Shown: positions 43,970 to 52,710 of the stretch, piece after piece | How the letters are laid out: each line of letters begins with the position of its first letter | How positions within the stretch are numbered: position 1 is the stretch's first letter | Assembly: GCA_964371865.1 (NCBI GenBank) | Contig: CAYJOR010000001.1 | Span: 62,001 to 126,000, forward strand | Reading direction: 5' to 3' | Source of the DNA: CAYJAZ01 sp964371865 | GTDB taxonomy: Bacteria > Desulfobacterota > Desulfovibrionia > Desulfovibrionales > Desulfovibrionaceae | Length of the DNA stretch: 64,000 nt | Position numbers and translations under genes: made by a program | The notes under the pieces: generated by a model | Databases searched by the model: none | The model's input: the letters and a program-made list of their open reading frames with translations, nothing else | What the model was told of the DNA's origin: nothing

Positions 43970-46144
43970 ATGAAAAACGATTTTTCTCGCAGAGAGTTTA
44001 TAAAAATGGGTGTTGGTCTGGGTGGAACTGCACTTCTTGCCTCTGCCCCTAGTTGGGCTTATGCAAAAGGCGCATTTCCTTTTTCTAAAGATGATGTGGA
44101 TCAACTCAGCGAAAAAAAATTAGTCAAAGGTTATTGTCCATTTTGCCAAGTTCGTTGTACATATCATGCAGAAGTTGTAAATGGTAAAGCTGTTAATTTC
44201 ATTGGTGATAGAGGTAATAAATGGACTGGTGGAGCAATGTGCTCTAAAGGACTTTCCATGTTAAGCCTTGTAAGTAGTCCATATAGATTAACCGAACCAA
44301 TGGTGAGAACTGCAAACGGTTTAGAACCTATTTCATATCAAGATGCTCTTAAACTTATAGTTCAAAAAGTTCACGAATGCAGAGAAAAACGTGGTGCAAA
44401 AGCAGGTAACTTTATGGCGCAAACCGCCCCTCTCTACGATTGTAGAGAAAGCGAAATTGCAGCCCTTATGACCATGCGCTTTTTAGGTTGTAATAACATT
44501 ATGCCTCCGGGTGAAGTATGTATAAGCTCAACCTCAGTTATGCTTACCTCACATCTTGGAACCTTCAACTCAACTACAACTGTAGATGAGCTTGTTAATG
44601 CCGATACTATAATTCTATGGGGTTCCAATATAAGCGAGACTTATCCACCTTATACTCGTTGGCTTGATAAAGCTAAAGAAAAAGGTGTTAAAATTATTCT
44701 TATTGATAATAGAAAATCTCCAACTTCTGCCTTTGCAGATACTCAATTTATGCCACTTCCCGGCACTGATGGCGCGCTTGCTATTGGCGCACTCAAGTAT
44801 CTTATTGATACTGATAATTACGACAAAGACGCTGTTCAAAACACAACTACAGGTTTTGAACGCTTACAAAATGATTCTCAAAAATACACAATTGACTTTG
44901 TCGCAGAACAAACAAAACTTACAAAAGAAGAAATACTTAATCTTTATAAGATTATAGCCCAAAGTAAAAAAACAATACTCTGGATTGGCGGTTGTTTAGC
45001 ACGTTATACCAATGGAATAACCACTATACGCTCTTTAATCGCAATACAGGGTATCAGAAATAATTTTGCATCTAGCGGTCAAGGCCTTATGACAATGGAA
45101 GGCGGAAAACCTGAAGGCGAAGAAATATTTATAGATAAATATACAGATTCTCTTAGAGGAAAAGGTGTAAACTTTAGACGTTTACTTGGCAATATGAAAA
45201 AAGGAAATCTTGATATTCTTTTCCTCAATTCATCATATCGACGTTACCCTGATTCAGTAAATGTGAGAAAAGCTATAGAAAATTGCGGATTTGTTATCCA
45301 TCGTGGTTTCTTTATGACTGAAGAAGTTGAAGTGGCCGACCTATTTTTACCGGCAACTTTTTCTCTTGAAAGTAAAGGTTCACACTACGGTGCAGAAAAG
45401 CAAGTAGTATGGCGTGATAAAGCTCAAGATGCTCCGGGTCAATGTGTTCCGGATTGGCAATTCTATAAAGATTTAGGAATGTTACTTGCCCCAGATAAAT
45501 ACTACAACTTCAAAGATCCTGAAGATCTCTTTGTAAGCTTTAGTAAAGAAGTTGAGGGGTGGCACGGAATCACTATCGAAAAAGTTAAAAATTCACCTGA
45601 TGGCGTAATTTGGCCATTAAATGATCCAAATGAAAAAGAAAGAACAGGAACAATTTATCCTAATGCTCACTACCATACAAGTGACCATAAACTTCCGTTA
45701 AATATCGAACTCTACAATGGTTATAATTGGGAATTACCACGAGGAAACCCAAATGGCAGTAAAGGGAATAAAGATTTTCCACTTGTTTTTACTCAAGGAA
45801 AAGTTGCAACTCACTGGCAACAAACCCTTACAAATGTTTCTGAAGCTTTAGCGCAGATTACTCCATATAGGTATGTTCAGCTAAATCCGAAAACGGCTGA
45901 AAAATATTCTATCACACAAGGTGAAGCTATTTATCTTGAAACAGAATGGGGCAAGCTAGAGGCTGTGGCACAAATAACGCCAACAATAATTGAAGACGTT
46001 ATTTTTACTCCATCACATTACATGAATTCAAGCCCATATCCAACAACAAAAAGCGTAGATGTAAATGCTATTCTTCCAAACTATTGGGATAGAATATCAG
46101 CTCAATTCAACGGTATTGGTTGTCGTGTGGTAAAAAAATCATAA
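43970..46144 (+). CDS. Tat-exported molybdopterin oxidoreductase, DMSO-reductase superfamily, Cys-ligated
   Basis: The 724-residue protein starts with a Tat signal (FSRREFIKMGVG). It has a 4Fe-4S motif C56-x2-C59-x3-C63-x27-C91 (CPFCQVRC...C), and C184 (PPGEVCISS) is placed as the molybdenum or tungsten ligand. This resembles the Cys-ligated branch (polysulfide, thiosulfate, tetrathionate, arsenate or nitrate reductases) rather than DmsA. I chose the ATG at 43970, which places the Tat motif at residue 6. It is followed by Fe-S and cytochrome b subunits and preceded by the candidate selenoprotein. The substrate is not identified; no TorD-type chaperone gene is nearby. Confidence 0.88.
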   Translation: MKNDFSRREFIKMGVGLGGTALLASAPSWAYAKGAFPFSKDDVDQLSEKKLVKGYCPFCQVRCTYHAEVVNGKAVNFIGDRGNKWTGGAMCSKGLSMLSLVSSPYRLTEPMVRTANGLEPISYQDALKLIVQKVHECREKRGAKAGNFMAQTAPLYDCRESEIAALMTMRFLGCNNIMPPGEVCISSTSVMLTSHLGTFNSTTTVDELVNADTIILWGSNISETYPPYTRWLDKAKEKGVKIILIDNRKSPTSAFADTQFMPLPGTDGALAIGALKYLIDTDNYDKDAVQNTTTGFERLQNDSQKYTIDFVAEQTKLTKEEILNLYKIIAQSKKTILWIGGCLARYTNGITTIRSLIAIQGIRNNFASSGQGLMTMEGGKPEGEEIFIDKYTDSLRGKGVNFRRLLGNMKKGNLDILFLNSSYRRYPDSVNVRKAIENCGFVIHRGFFMTEEVEVADLFLPATFSLESKGSHYGAEKQVVWRDKAQDAPGQCVPDWQFYKDLGMLLAPDKYYNFKDPEDLFVSFSKEVEGWHGITIEKVKNSPDGVIWPLNDPNEKERTGTIYPNAHYHTSDHKLPLNIELYNGYNWELPRGNPNGSKGNKDFPLVFTQGKVATHWQQTLTNVSEALAQITPYRYVQLNPKTAEKYSITQGEAIYLETEWGKLEAVAQITPTIIEDVIFTPSHYMNSSPYPTTKSVDVNAILPNYWDRISAQFNGIGCRVVKKS

Positions 46145-46162
46145 GAAATCAGGGAGAATGCT

Positions 46163-46930
46163 ATGCCTCGTTATCAAATGGCTATTGATGCCTCAAAGTG
46201 TTTGAACTGTAAAGCCTGTTTGCTCGCTTGCCAACAACAAAATAATGTCCCTTTTGGAAGCTTTAGAAACTGGGTGAAAGTTACTGCAAATCCAAATGAA
46301 TTAGCAGGATTTAGTTATCAAGCCGGTAACTGTATGCAATGTAAAAGAGCATTGTGCGTTGACGCTTGCCCTACAGGAGCAACCTACTACGGTGAAGACG
46401 GTGTTGTTTATATTGATAAAAACAGATGTGTTGCTTGTGGTTCGTGTGTTTCTTCTTGCCCTTATAATGCAAGATTTATTGATACGAGCTCAAAAGTAGC
46501 CGACAAGTGTGATTACTGTGCTCAGGCAAGAGCTCAAGGTATTGAACCGGCTTGCGTTCGTGTCTGTATTACGAGAGTAAGAAAATTTGGTGATGTTGAA
46601 GACAAAAGTTCTGAGATATCTAAATATCTTGAATCTCAAAAAGAACGCGGCCTGAACTATATAGAAGCCAAGAACACAAAAACTGAACCTAGCCTCGCTT
46701 ATGTTGGTGATGTTTATCCTACTGATTGGGCACAAGATGTTGAAATATCGAAACCAATTGATAGAATGTCTCTTGTTGCAAAAGCGACTACAGTTTTGGG
46801 AGGTCTTTCCTTCTTTGGTGTTATTGGAGTTTTTATCAAGCAATTATTCCTCCCTTCAGATAATATGGTTTCTTCCGATACTCATACCGATGAAAATGTA
46901 AAGGAGCATGATAATGTCAAAAATGATTAA
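46163..46930 (+). CDS. 4Fe-4S ferredoxin-type electron-transfer subunit with C-terminal membrane helix
   Basis: The 255-residue protein has four cysteine clusters (CLNCKACLLAC, CMQCKRALCVDAC, CVACGSCVSSC, CDYCAQ...CVRVC), giving four 4Fe-4S centres as in PsrB, TtrB or FdnH. Unlike DmsB in this window, it has a C-terminal hydrophobic segment (about 213-232) that could anchor it, as in FdnH. It carries electrons between the cytochrome b and the molybdoenzyme. It overlaps the next gene's start by 17 bases, and its ggga(g) ribosome site lies just before the ATG. Confidence 0.92.
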   Translation: MPRYQMAIDASKCLNCKACLLACQQQNNVPFGSFRNWVKVTANPNELAGFSYQAGNCMQCKRALCVDACPTGATYYGEDGVVYIDKNRCVACGSCVSSCPYNARFIDTSSKVADKCDYCAQARAQGIEPACVRVCITRVRKFGDVEDKSSEISKYLESQKERGLNYIEAKNTKTEPSLAYVGDVYPTDWAQDVEISKPIDRMSLVAKATTVLGGLSFFGVIGVFIKQLFLPSDNMVSSDTHTDENVKEHDNVKND

Positions 46931-47645
46931 AAGGCACAATAAAAGTGCAATTTTCATGCACTGGTTCAATGCTATATGCTGGATTTTATTACTTTTCACC
47001 GGTTTTGCTATATTAGATAATCCTAAAACTCAACCTATTGGAATGTGGTGGGTAGATTTTTGGAATGGTATGTTTTCTAATGGTGCCGTAGGTTTACTAG
47101 AATTTCATATTATACTTGCGATTACATGGATTAGTGTTTATATATTATATATACTCCTCTTCTTAAGAAAAGATATACTTCCATTCTTAAAACAGATTTT
47201 CATAACTACACCAATACGCGATATGGAATGGTGTATAAGAAAGGCGTTGTGGCTTATTTTAGGCGAAAAAATGATGGTTAAACTCAATATAAATCCTAAA
47301 CTACCGGAACAAGGATTTTATAATGCCGGCCAAAAATTTGTAGCTATTCTTGCTGTGCTTTCAAGCCTTGCCTTGGTAGGAAGTGGCATAGTTTTAACGC
47401 TAGCATATTTCAATTATTTTGAGCCGCTTGTTGATATCCAAAATATCATTCAACAGGCTTTATTAACTCATATGATATCTGCAGGTCTTATGGCTATAGC
47501 TATACCTGTACATATATACATGGCAGCATTTGCCCCTGGTGAAGGTCCCGCATTAAAATCTATGTTTACAGGTTATGTTTCAGAAGATTTTATAAAACAT
47601 CATAATCCACTTTGGTATAAAAAGTTAAAAAGCAAGGAGCTTTAA
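46914..47645 (+). CDS. Membrane cytochrome b subunit (FdnI/formate dehydrogenase gamma-like)
   Basis: The 243-residue protein has four membrane helices with histidines placed for haem b (HWFNAICWILLLFTG near the N-terminus; LEFHIILAITW; LTHMISAGLMAIAIPVHIYMAAF). It resembles the gamma subunits of formate dehydrogenase and related complexes. It exchanges electrons with menaquinone at the inner membrane. I chose the ATG at 46914 because the aaggag site (46901-46906) is seven bases away; an ATG six bases earlier is too close. A cytochrome b anchor, rather than an NrfD/PsrC type, is a point of difference from the dms operon. Confidence 0.88.
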   Translation: MSKMIKRHNKSAIFMHWFNAICWILLLFTGFAILDNPKTQPIGMWWVDFWNGMFSNGAVGLLEFHIILAITWISVYILYILLFLRKDILPFLKQIFITTPIRDMEWCIRKALWLILGEKMMVKLNINPKLPEQGFYNAGQKFVAILAVLSSLALVGSGIVLTLAYFNYFEPLVDIQNIIQQALLTHMISAGLMAIAIPVHIYMAAFAPGEGPALKSMFTGYVSEDFIKHHNPLWYKKLKSKEL

Positions 47646-47646
47646 T

Positions 47647-47937
47647 ATGAAAAAATTAGCATTCGCAGCATTTGCACTAACATTGATTTCTTTTGCTAGC
47701 CCAACCTTTGCAGCAGATAAAGGAAACTTAAACCTTGTTTCACTTGAAGAAATTACTCAAGTTCAAGGATTAAGCACAGAAGCAGCAGATGCTATCGTTA
47801 TGTATCGCCAAGATATGGGTGACTTCCTAAGTTTTGACGATCTTGCAGATGTTGATGGTCTTACACCTGAAATGATTACAATTATTCAAAACAATTTCGT
47901 TATCGAAGGAATTGAAGATATAGATTGCGGTTGTTAA
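47647..47937 (+). CDS. Small secreted helix-hairpin-helix (ComEA/PsbU-like) protein
   Basis: The 96-residue protein has a signal peptide (cleaved after residue 22, FAADKG) and one tandem HhH unit: 'LNLVSLEEITQVQGLSTEAADAI', 'YRQDMGDFLSFDDLADVDGL' (shortened: NLVSLEEITQVQGL; FLSFDDLADVDGL). It ends in CGC after 'IEDID'. HhH domains of this type bind DNA in ComEA or act as assembly domains in PsbU. In an operon for a periplasmic molybdoenzyme a structural or maturation role is more likely. The two C-terminal cysteines could form a redox or metal site. The start is one base after the cytochrome b stop. A terminator follows at 48012. Confidence 0.85.
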   Translation: MKKLAFAAFALTLISFASPTFAADKGNLNLVSLEEITQVQGLSTEAADAIVMYRQDMGDFLSFDDLADVDGLTPEMITIIQNNFVIEGIEDIDCGC

Positions 47938-47954
47938 TTATTTTAAGTGTATTC

Positions 47955-47987
47955 TAGGTGTATTTCTAAATTAAGAAATTCCACCTA
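47955..47987. repeat. Short form of the TAGGGTGTGTTTCTAAAT repeat
   Basis: TAGGTGTATTTCTAAATT and its inverted partner ending CCACCTA are brought close together, forming a 33-base palindrome. It is probably a deleted copy of the MITE-like element. Confidence 0.45.
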
Positions 47988-48011
47988 TGTTCTGTACATA
48001 ATAATATAAAT

Positions 48012-48046
48012 AAAAAGCAAATTTCTTATGGAGTTTGCTTTTTTTT
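48012..48046 (+). terminator. Rho-independent terminator of the molybdoenzyme operon
   Basis: AAAAAGCAAAT pairs with GTTTGCTTTTT, followed by T residues. The 48047-48374 remainder is AT-rich and should hold the TRAP operon promoter; I see no clear element in it. Confidence 0.7.
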
Positions 48047-48374
48047 GTTTAAATATTTTCATAGCCATAAAAAATTCATCAATTTTATAAATACCAAATT
48101 GAATACTCAAACAATCAATTTCTTATTGTTCAAAACAAATAACCATATAATTTAAAAGAATATTTTCCACTGTAACAATGTTGAGTAGAAAATCACAATT
48201 GAAAATTTTATTTCAATTTTATTTTTTCAATAACCTATTATCATATTGATTTTATTATTAATTTTAATTAGAAAGTATAAAGTAAAAACATACTATTGAA
48301 AATTTTGCTTGTTTTTTATTTTTTCAATGATAGTCTTTAGTCATTCATACTTACATGAGTTGATTGGAGGTAAG

Positions 48375-49655
48375 ATGTCATTAACTTTTCTATGGTTGAC
48401 CGTTTTGGTTGTTATTCTAGGAGTGCCGGTTGTATTTGGTTTGATAGCCGGACCCCTTTTAGGGTTTTTTGCTGACTCTAAACTTGTTTTCTTAAATTCT
48501 GCTATTCAGCGTATCTATTCAGGGATTGACCAATTCCCTTTACTTGCTATTCCATTCTTTGTTTTAGCAGGCGATATTATGAATCATGGAACTATTACTA
48601 AGAGTCTTGTTGATTTTGCAAATATGCTTGTAGGTAGATTACGTGGTGGTCTTGCTCATGTAAATATTCTATCATCAATCTTTTTCGCAGGCTTATCCGG
48701 CTCTGCGGTAGCTGATATTTCTGCTCTTGGTTCTATGCTTATTCCGGCTATGGAACGAGATGGATATAAAAGAGAATTTGCCGCTGCGGTTACTGCTGCT
48801 TCTTCCATTATTGGGCCTGTTATTCCTCCAAGCATTATCATGATTGTATATGCGTATATCATGGGTGTGTCGGTTGGTGGATTATTTGCGGCGGGCTTTA
48901 TTCCCGGTGTGCTTATGGGTGTTGCTCTTATGATTATTGTTGCTCTTATGGCAAAAAAACATAATCTTCCAAGGCGTGAACACGTTCTTACAACAAAAGA
49001 AAAAGTGAATATCACTCGTCAATCTTTCTTCCCGCTTATGACGCCGATTATCATTCTTGGCGGTATCTTGAGCGGAGCAGTAACTCCTACAGAAGCGGCT
49101 GTTTTAGCAGTGCTTTATGCTCTTATACTTTCATTTGTAAAGAAAGAAGTAAAGATTAAAGATCTTCCACAGATATTCCTAAAGAGTGGCGTATCATCCG
49201 CTTCAATTTTACTTGTTATTGGTTCTGCGGCTTTATTTGGTTGGGTGCTTACAATTTCTCAAGTACCGCAAAAGCTAGGAGTTGTTATTCTTAGCCTTAC
49301 TGATAGCCCTTATGCCTTCCTAATGTTCGTAAATATTTTACTATTCTTTGCCGGAATGTTTCTTGATGCCGGTCCGGCAATTCTAATTCTTGGCCCAATT
49401 CTAGGACCTACAGTTCTTGAACTTGGAATCGACCCTATACATTTTGCTTGTGTTATGTGCCTAAACCTTAGTATTGGTCTTGCTACTCCACCATTTGGAC
49501 TTGTTCTCTTTGCAACAAGTACCATAGGAAAAGTGCCAATCGGTAAACTTGTGAAAGCTATGTTCCCATTCTGGCTTGCGCAAATCGGGGTTATATTACT
49601 TGTTACATACATACCGGCAATCTCACTTACCTTACCTAAATTACTAGGAATATAG
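48375..49655 (+). CDS. dctM: TRAP transporter large permease (DctM)
   Basis: The 426-residue protein has about 12 membrane helices and DctM signatures ('SGIDQFPLLAIPFFVLAGDIM', 'GLSGSAVADISALGSMLIPAM', 'NLSIGLATPPFGLVLFATS'). It imports an organic anion using the sodium gradient with DctQ and the periplasmic DctP. I chose the ATG at 48375 because of the ggaggt site seven bases before it, and an earlier in-frame start lacks one. Order here is M-P-dehydrogenase-Q, instead of the usual P-Q-M, with the small subunit separated by a dehydrogenase gene. It ends in TAG. Confidence 0.93.
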   Translation: MSLTFLWLTVLVVILGVPVVFGLIAGPLLGFFADSKLVFLNSAIQRIYSGIDQFPLLAIPFFVLAGDIMNHGTITKSLVDFANMLVGRLRGGLAHVNILSSIFFAGLSGSAVADISALGSMLIPAMERDGYKREFAAAVTAASSIIGPVIPPSIIMIVYAYIMGVSVGGLFAAGFIPGVLMGVALMIIVALMAKKHNLPRREHVLTTKEKVNITRQSFFPLMTPIIILGGILSGAVTPTEAAVLAVLYALILSFVKKEVKIKDLPQIFLKSGVSSASILLVIGSAALFGWVLTISQVPQKLGVVILSLTDSPYAFLMFVNILLFFAGMFLDAGPAILILGPILGPTVLELGIDPIHFACVMCLNLSIGLATPPFGLVLFATSTIGKVPIGKLVKAMFPFWLAQIGVILLVTYIPAISLTLPKLLGI

Positions 49656-49680
49656 TACAATTTTATTTCAAGGAGTTTTT

Positions 49681-50715
49681 ATGTTGTTATCAAAAGTTTC
49701 TTCAATCGTTCTAGGTGCAGCCGCTACTTTAATGTTTGCTATGCCAGCTTATGCCGAAACATGGACTATGAAAATTAGCCATGCAGGCCCTATCACAGAT
49801 GACTCTGACGACCATCACGGTTCTGTAAAAATTAAAGAGTATATCGACAAGCACTCAGGTGGACGCATCAACGTTGAAATCTACCCAGCAAACCAATTAG
49901 GTAACTATAAAGAAGTTGTTGAACAAGTTCAGTCAGGTGCTTTAGAAGTTGCGCATACATCTGTTGATGGTGTTGCTCCTTTCGTTCCTGAATTTACACT
50001 TATCGACCTTCCATACAGCATGCCAAACGATGAAACAGCTCGTAAATTTATGCGTGGTTCTTTCCGTGATACCATGAATGAAGGTATTAATAAAGTTATG
50101 CCTAACGTAATGCTTGCTTCAATTACCAATGGTGGTAACTGGCGTTCATTCTACACTACCAAGCAAGCTGTAAACTCAGTTGCAGATCTTAAAGGCTTGA
50201 AAATCCGTACAATCAACTCTCCACTTCAACAAGAATTAGCGCGTCAACTTGGTGCTAACCCAACTGTAGTTGCTTGGGGTGAACTCTATACAGCTCTTGC
50301 AACAGGCGTTGCTGATGGCTTGAAAATTGCTATCAACGATATCGTTTCAAACAAAATGGATGAACATATCAACTACGGTATTCTTGATCAACACACCTAT
50401 CTTTATGGTTTCTACTGGCTTAATAAAGAATGGTTAGAATCTATGCCTGCTGACCTTCAAAAAGTTGTTATCGATGGATTAATCTACGGTGCTGAAGCTC
50501 AATCAGACTTTAACGAAAACATTGAACTTAAAGCTCGTGAAATCTTCACAAAAAATGGCGGTACAATTGTAACTCCTACTCCTGAGCAAAAAGCTGAATT
50601 CATGCAAGTAAAAGGAAATATGGAACAATGGTATCTTGATAAATACAGCGACAAAGGTGCTGAATTATTATCTGTTTACAAGAAAGCTGTTGAAGAAGCT
50701 CAAAAAGCTCAATAG
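49681..50715 (+). CDS. dctP: TRAP transporter solute-binding protein (DctP)
   Basis: The 344-residue protein has a signal peptide (about 1-25, PAYAETW) and the DctP fold with 'ISHAGPITDDSDDHHGSVK', 'VEIYPANQLGNYKEVVEQVQSG' and 'LKGLKIRTINSPLQQELARQLG'. The conserved arginine in 'KIRT' pairs with a carboxylate of the ligand in most members. The ligand is probably an organic acid or sulfonate; no more can be said. It lies 25 bases after dctM and is followed by a GAGGGGGAA palindrome that may reduce transcription into the dehydrogenase gene. It ends in TAG. Confidence 0.92.
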   Translation: MLLSKVSSIVLGAAATLMFAMPAYAETWTMKISHAGPITDDSDDHHGSVKIKEYIDKHSGGRINVEIYPANQLGNYKEVVEQVQSGALEVAHTSVDGVAPFVPEFTLIDLPYSMPNDETARKFMRGSFRDTMNEGINKVMPNVMLASITNGGNWRSFYTTKQAVNSVADLKGLKIRTINSPLQQELARQLGANPTVVAWGELYTALATGVADGLKIAINDIVSNKMDEHINYGILDQHTYLYGFYWLNKEWLESMPADLQKVVIDGLIYGAEAQSDFNENIELKAREIFTKNGGTIVTPTPEQKAEFMQVKGNMEQWYLDKYSDKGAELLSVYKKAVEEAQKAQ

Positions 50716-50734
50716 TTTTTGTAAAACCCTGGCA

Positions 50735-50782
50735 AGGAGGGGGAATATCATGTTTTTGCACAAAAATAAATTTCCCCCTCTG
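50735..50782. terminator. GAGGGGGAAA-family palindrome
   Basis: AGGAGGGGGAATAT and ATAAATTTCCCCCTCT lie in the gap between dctP and the GldA-like gene. It may boost dctP over downstream genes by partial termination. Confidence 0.55.
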
Positions 50783-50911
50783 TCAAATAAATTTCTAACA
50801 AGCTATTATTACTCATAATTTAATCATTCTTTATATTAGAAATAAATAATACCTAAATACAAATAACGAATAGAACAAGGGAAAAGTTCCCTCTATTAGA
50901 AAGGACACACT

Positions 50912-52018
50912 ATGTATGCTATCGGTTTTCCAAGACTTTATTTTCAAGGTTATGGAATTTTCAACCAATTAGGAAAAGAAGTTGAGCGACTTGGCTCTTC
51001 CGCGCTTATTGTTGCAGATGAGTTTGTTCTTAATACTTTTTCCGATAAAATTTCAGACGCCTTTTCTCAATGTAATGCAAGCTATAATACCCTACTCTTT
51101 GAAGGTCAATGCTCACCTAACCAAATTGAGAGCATGAGTAAAAAAGCTAAAGAATTCAATAGCGATGTACTTGTCGGTATTGGTGGCGGTAAAACTCTTG
51201 ATCTCATCAAAGGTATTGCGCTTGAGATAAATCTCCCCCTTGTTATTGTACCAACCATTGCCTCAAATGATGCGCCAACAAGCCGAGTTATCGTAACTTA
51301 CACTGATGAAGGCGAATTTATAGGACCTCGTTTCCTCTCTCTAAATCCTGACTGTATTTTTGTAGATTCTGAAATTATTACAAATGCTCCTGCTCATTAT
51401 TTTGCTTGCGGTATTGCTGATGCACTTGCTACTTATTATGAAGCTCAACAATGCTTGAAAAAAGGCGCGGACAACTTCTATAAAGGCAAACAAACTCTCA
51501 CCGCTCAAGCAATTGCAAGAACCTGCCATGAAACCATCTGGGAATATGCCGTAGAAGCTTACGAAAGCGTAAAGAAAAAAGAATGCACAGAAGCTGTTGA
51601 AAAAGTTATAGAAGCAAATATTCTTTTATCAGGCGTTGGATTTGAGGGCTGCGGTGTTGCAGCAGCTCATGGTGTTGGTTTATCACTTTCAGTTCTTGAA
51701 GCTCAATACGGTGATGCTAAAGGGATTATGCACGGTGAAGAAGTTGCATTAGGAATTATTGCTCAATTCGTTTTAGAAGGTAGAAGCGAGCAAGAAATTG
51801 AAGAATTACAAGATTTTTATATAAAACTAGGACTTCCTATTCACTTTAGCCAAGTTGGAATTGCAGACTTTACAGACGAGAAAAAAGCCGCTGTTGCAAA
51901 AGCTTCATGCAAACCAACAAGCAGAATTTGGAACATGGCTGTAGAAATCAGCGAAGAGTTAGTTATCAACTCATTAAACGTTGTAGAAAAACTCGGAGCA
52001 CGCAAACTTGGCTTGTAA
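50912..52018 (+). CDS. Glycerol dehydrogenase-like (GldA) metal-dependent dehydrogenase
   Basis: The 368-residue protein has the NAD site 'VLVGIGGGKTLDLIKGIA', the substrate motif 'PTIASNDAPTSRVIVTY' and metal ligands in 'ACGIADALATYYEA' (Asp), 'AAHGVGLSLS' (His) and 'IMHGEEVALG' (His), as in glycerol dehydrogenases. It oxidises a polyol or hydroxy compound with NAD in the cytoplasm. It sits between dctP and dctQ, so it probably acts on what the TRAP system imports. The strain-specific substrate may not be glycerol, because glycerol normally enters by GlpF. A gaaagga site precedes the ATG. Confidence 0.88.
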   Translation: MYAIGFPRLYFQGYGIFNQLGKEVERLGSSALIVADEFVLNTFSDKISDAFSQCNASYNTLLFEGQCSPNQIESMSKKAKEFNSDVLVGIGGGKTLDLIKGIALEINLPLVIVPTIASNDAPTSRVIVTYTDEGEFIGPRFLSLNPDCIFVDSEIITNAPAHYFACGIADALATYYEAQQCLKKGADNFYKGKQTLTAQAIARTCHETIWEYAVEAYESVKKKECTEAVEKVIEANILLSGVGFEGCGVAAAHGVGLSLSVLEAQYGDAKGIMHGEEVALGIIAQFVLEGRSEQEIEELQDFYIKLGLPIHFSQVGIADFTDEKKAAVAKASCKPTSRIWNMAVEISEELVINSLNVVEKLGARKLGL

Positions 52019-52069
52019 AACACCAAGCTTGTAATTATATCTGCTTTAAGTTACATAAGGAGAAGTTAA

Positions 52070-52615
52070 ATGAAAATTTTTAACCCTGTATATACATTCT
52101 TAGATACCCTCGTAAAATATATCTGCAAAGCGGCAAGTTTTGTTGTTATTCTCAGCCTCTCTCTTTTAGTGCTTGACCTTGGCGCAGGTGTTCTTTTACG
52201 ATACGTATTTTCCTATGTGCCTGCATGGTATGAAGAACTAGCGAAAATATTCTTGATTTGGATTGCTTTTGCAGGCGGTATTATTGCCTCCAATAAAAGC
52301 GAACACGTTTCAATTAATATTTTCCCTCATTCAACTCCTAAACTTCTCCGTGATATTCTTGATATTCTTGTACAAATAATGATTCTTATAACTTCATTTT
52401 TAGTTGTTAGATATGGTTATAAATTCGCTATAGGCGGAAGAATTGGCGTATTTCCAAGTATGGACTTTTTACCTCTCTACGTAAGTTACGTTGCAGTACC
52501 TATTGGATATCTTGGAGTATTTATTGTGGCCTTACGCAATCTTTTTGGAATACTTTCAGGTAACAATACAATTGTTCATTCCCCTGTAGAAGCTCTGACT
52601 GATAACCCTACCTAG
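52070..52615 (+). CDS. dctQ: TRAP transporter small permease (DctQ)
   Basis: The 181-residue protein has four membrane helices and the DctQ signatures 'RYVFSYVPAWYEELAKIFLIWIAF' (shortened: YVPAWYEELAKIFLIWIAF) and 'GGIIASNKSEHVSI'. It pairs with DctM in the TRAP complex. It lies 51 bases after the dehydrogenase gene, with a clear aaggag site, which places the dehydrogenase inside the transporter operon. A terminator with a run of eight T residues follows. It ends in TAG. Confidence 0.9.
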   Translation: MKIFNPVYTFLDTLVKYICKAASFVVILSLSLLVLDLGAGVLLRYVFSYVPAWYEELAKIFLIWIAFAGGIIASNKSEHVSINIFPHSTPKLLRDILDILVQIMILITSFLVVRYGYKFAIGGRIGVFPSMDFLPLYVSYVAVPIGYLGVFIVALRNLFGILSGNNTIVHSPVEALTDNPT

Positions 52616-52644
52616 TTTAGGTTAACTTTCAAAAAAATGATAAT

Positions 52645-52688
52645 TGAGGGGAAACTATATGATTATGTATAGCTTCCCCATTTTTTTT
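52645..52688 (+). terminator. Terminator of the TRAP operon (GAGGGGAAA family)
   Basis: TGAGGGGAAACTATA pairs with TATAGCTTCCCCA and is followed by eight T residues. The LysR gene starts 22 bases later. Confidence 0.75.
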
Positions 52689-52710
52689 ACAAATTCTAGT
52701 TGAGGAATAT

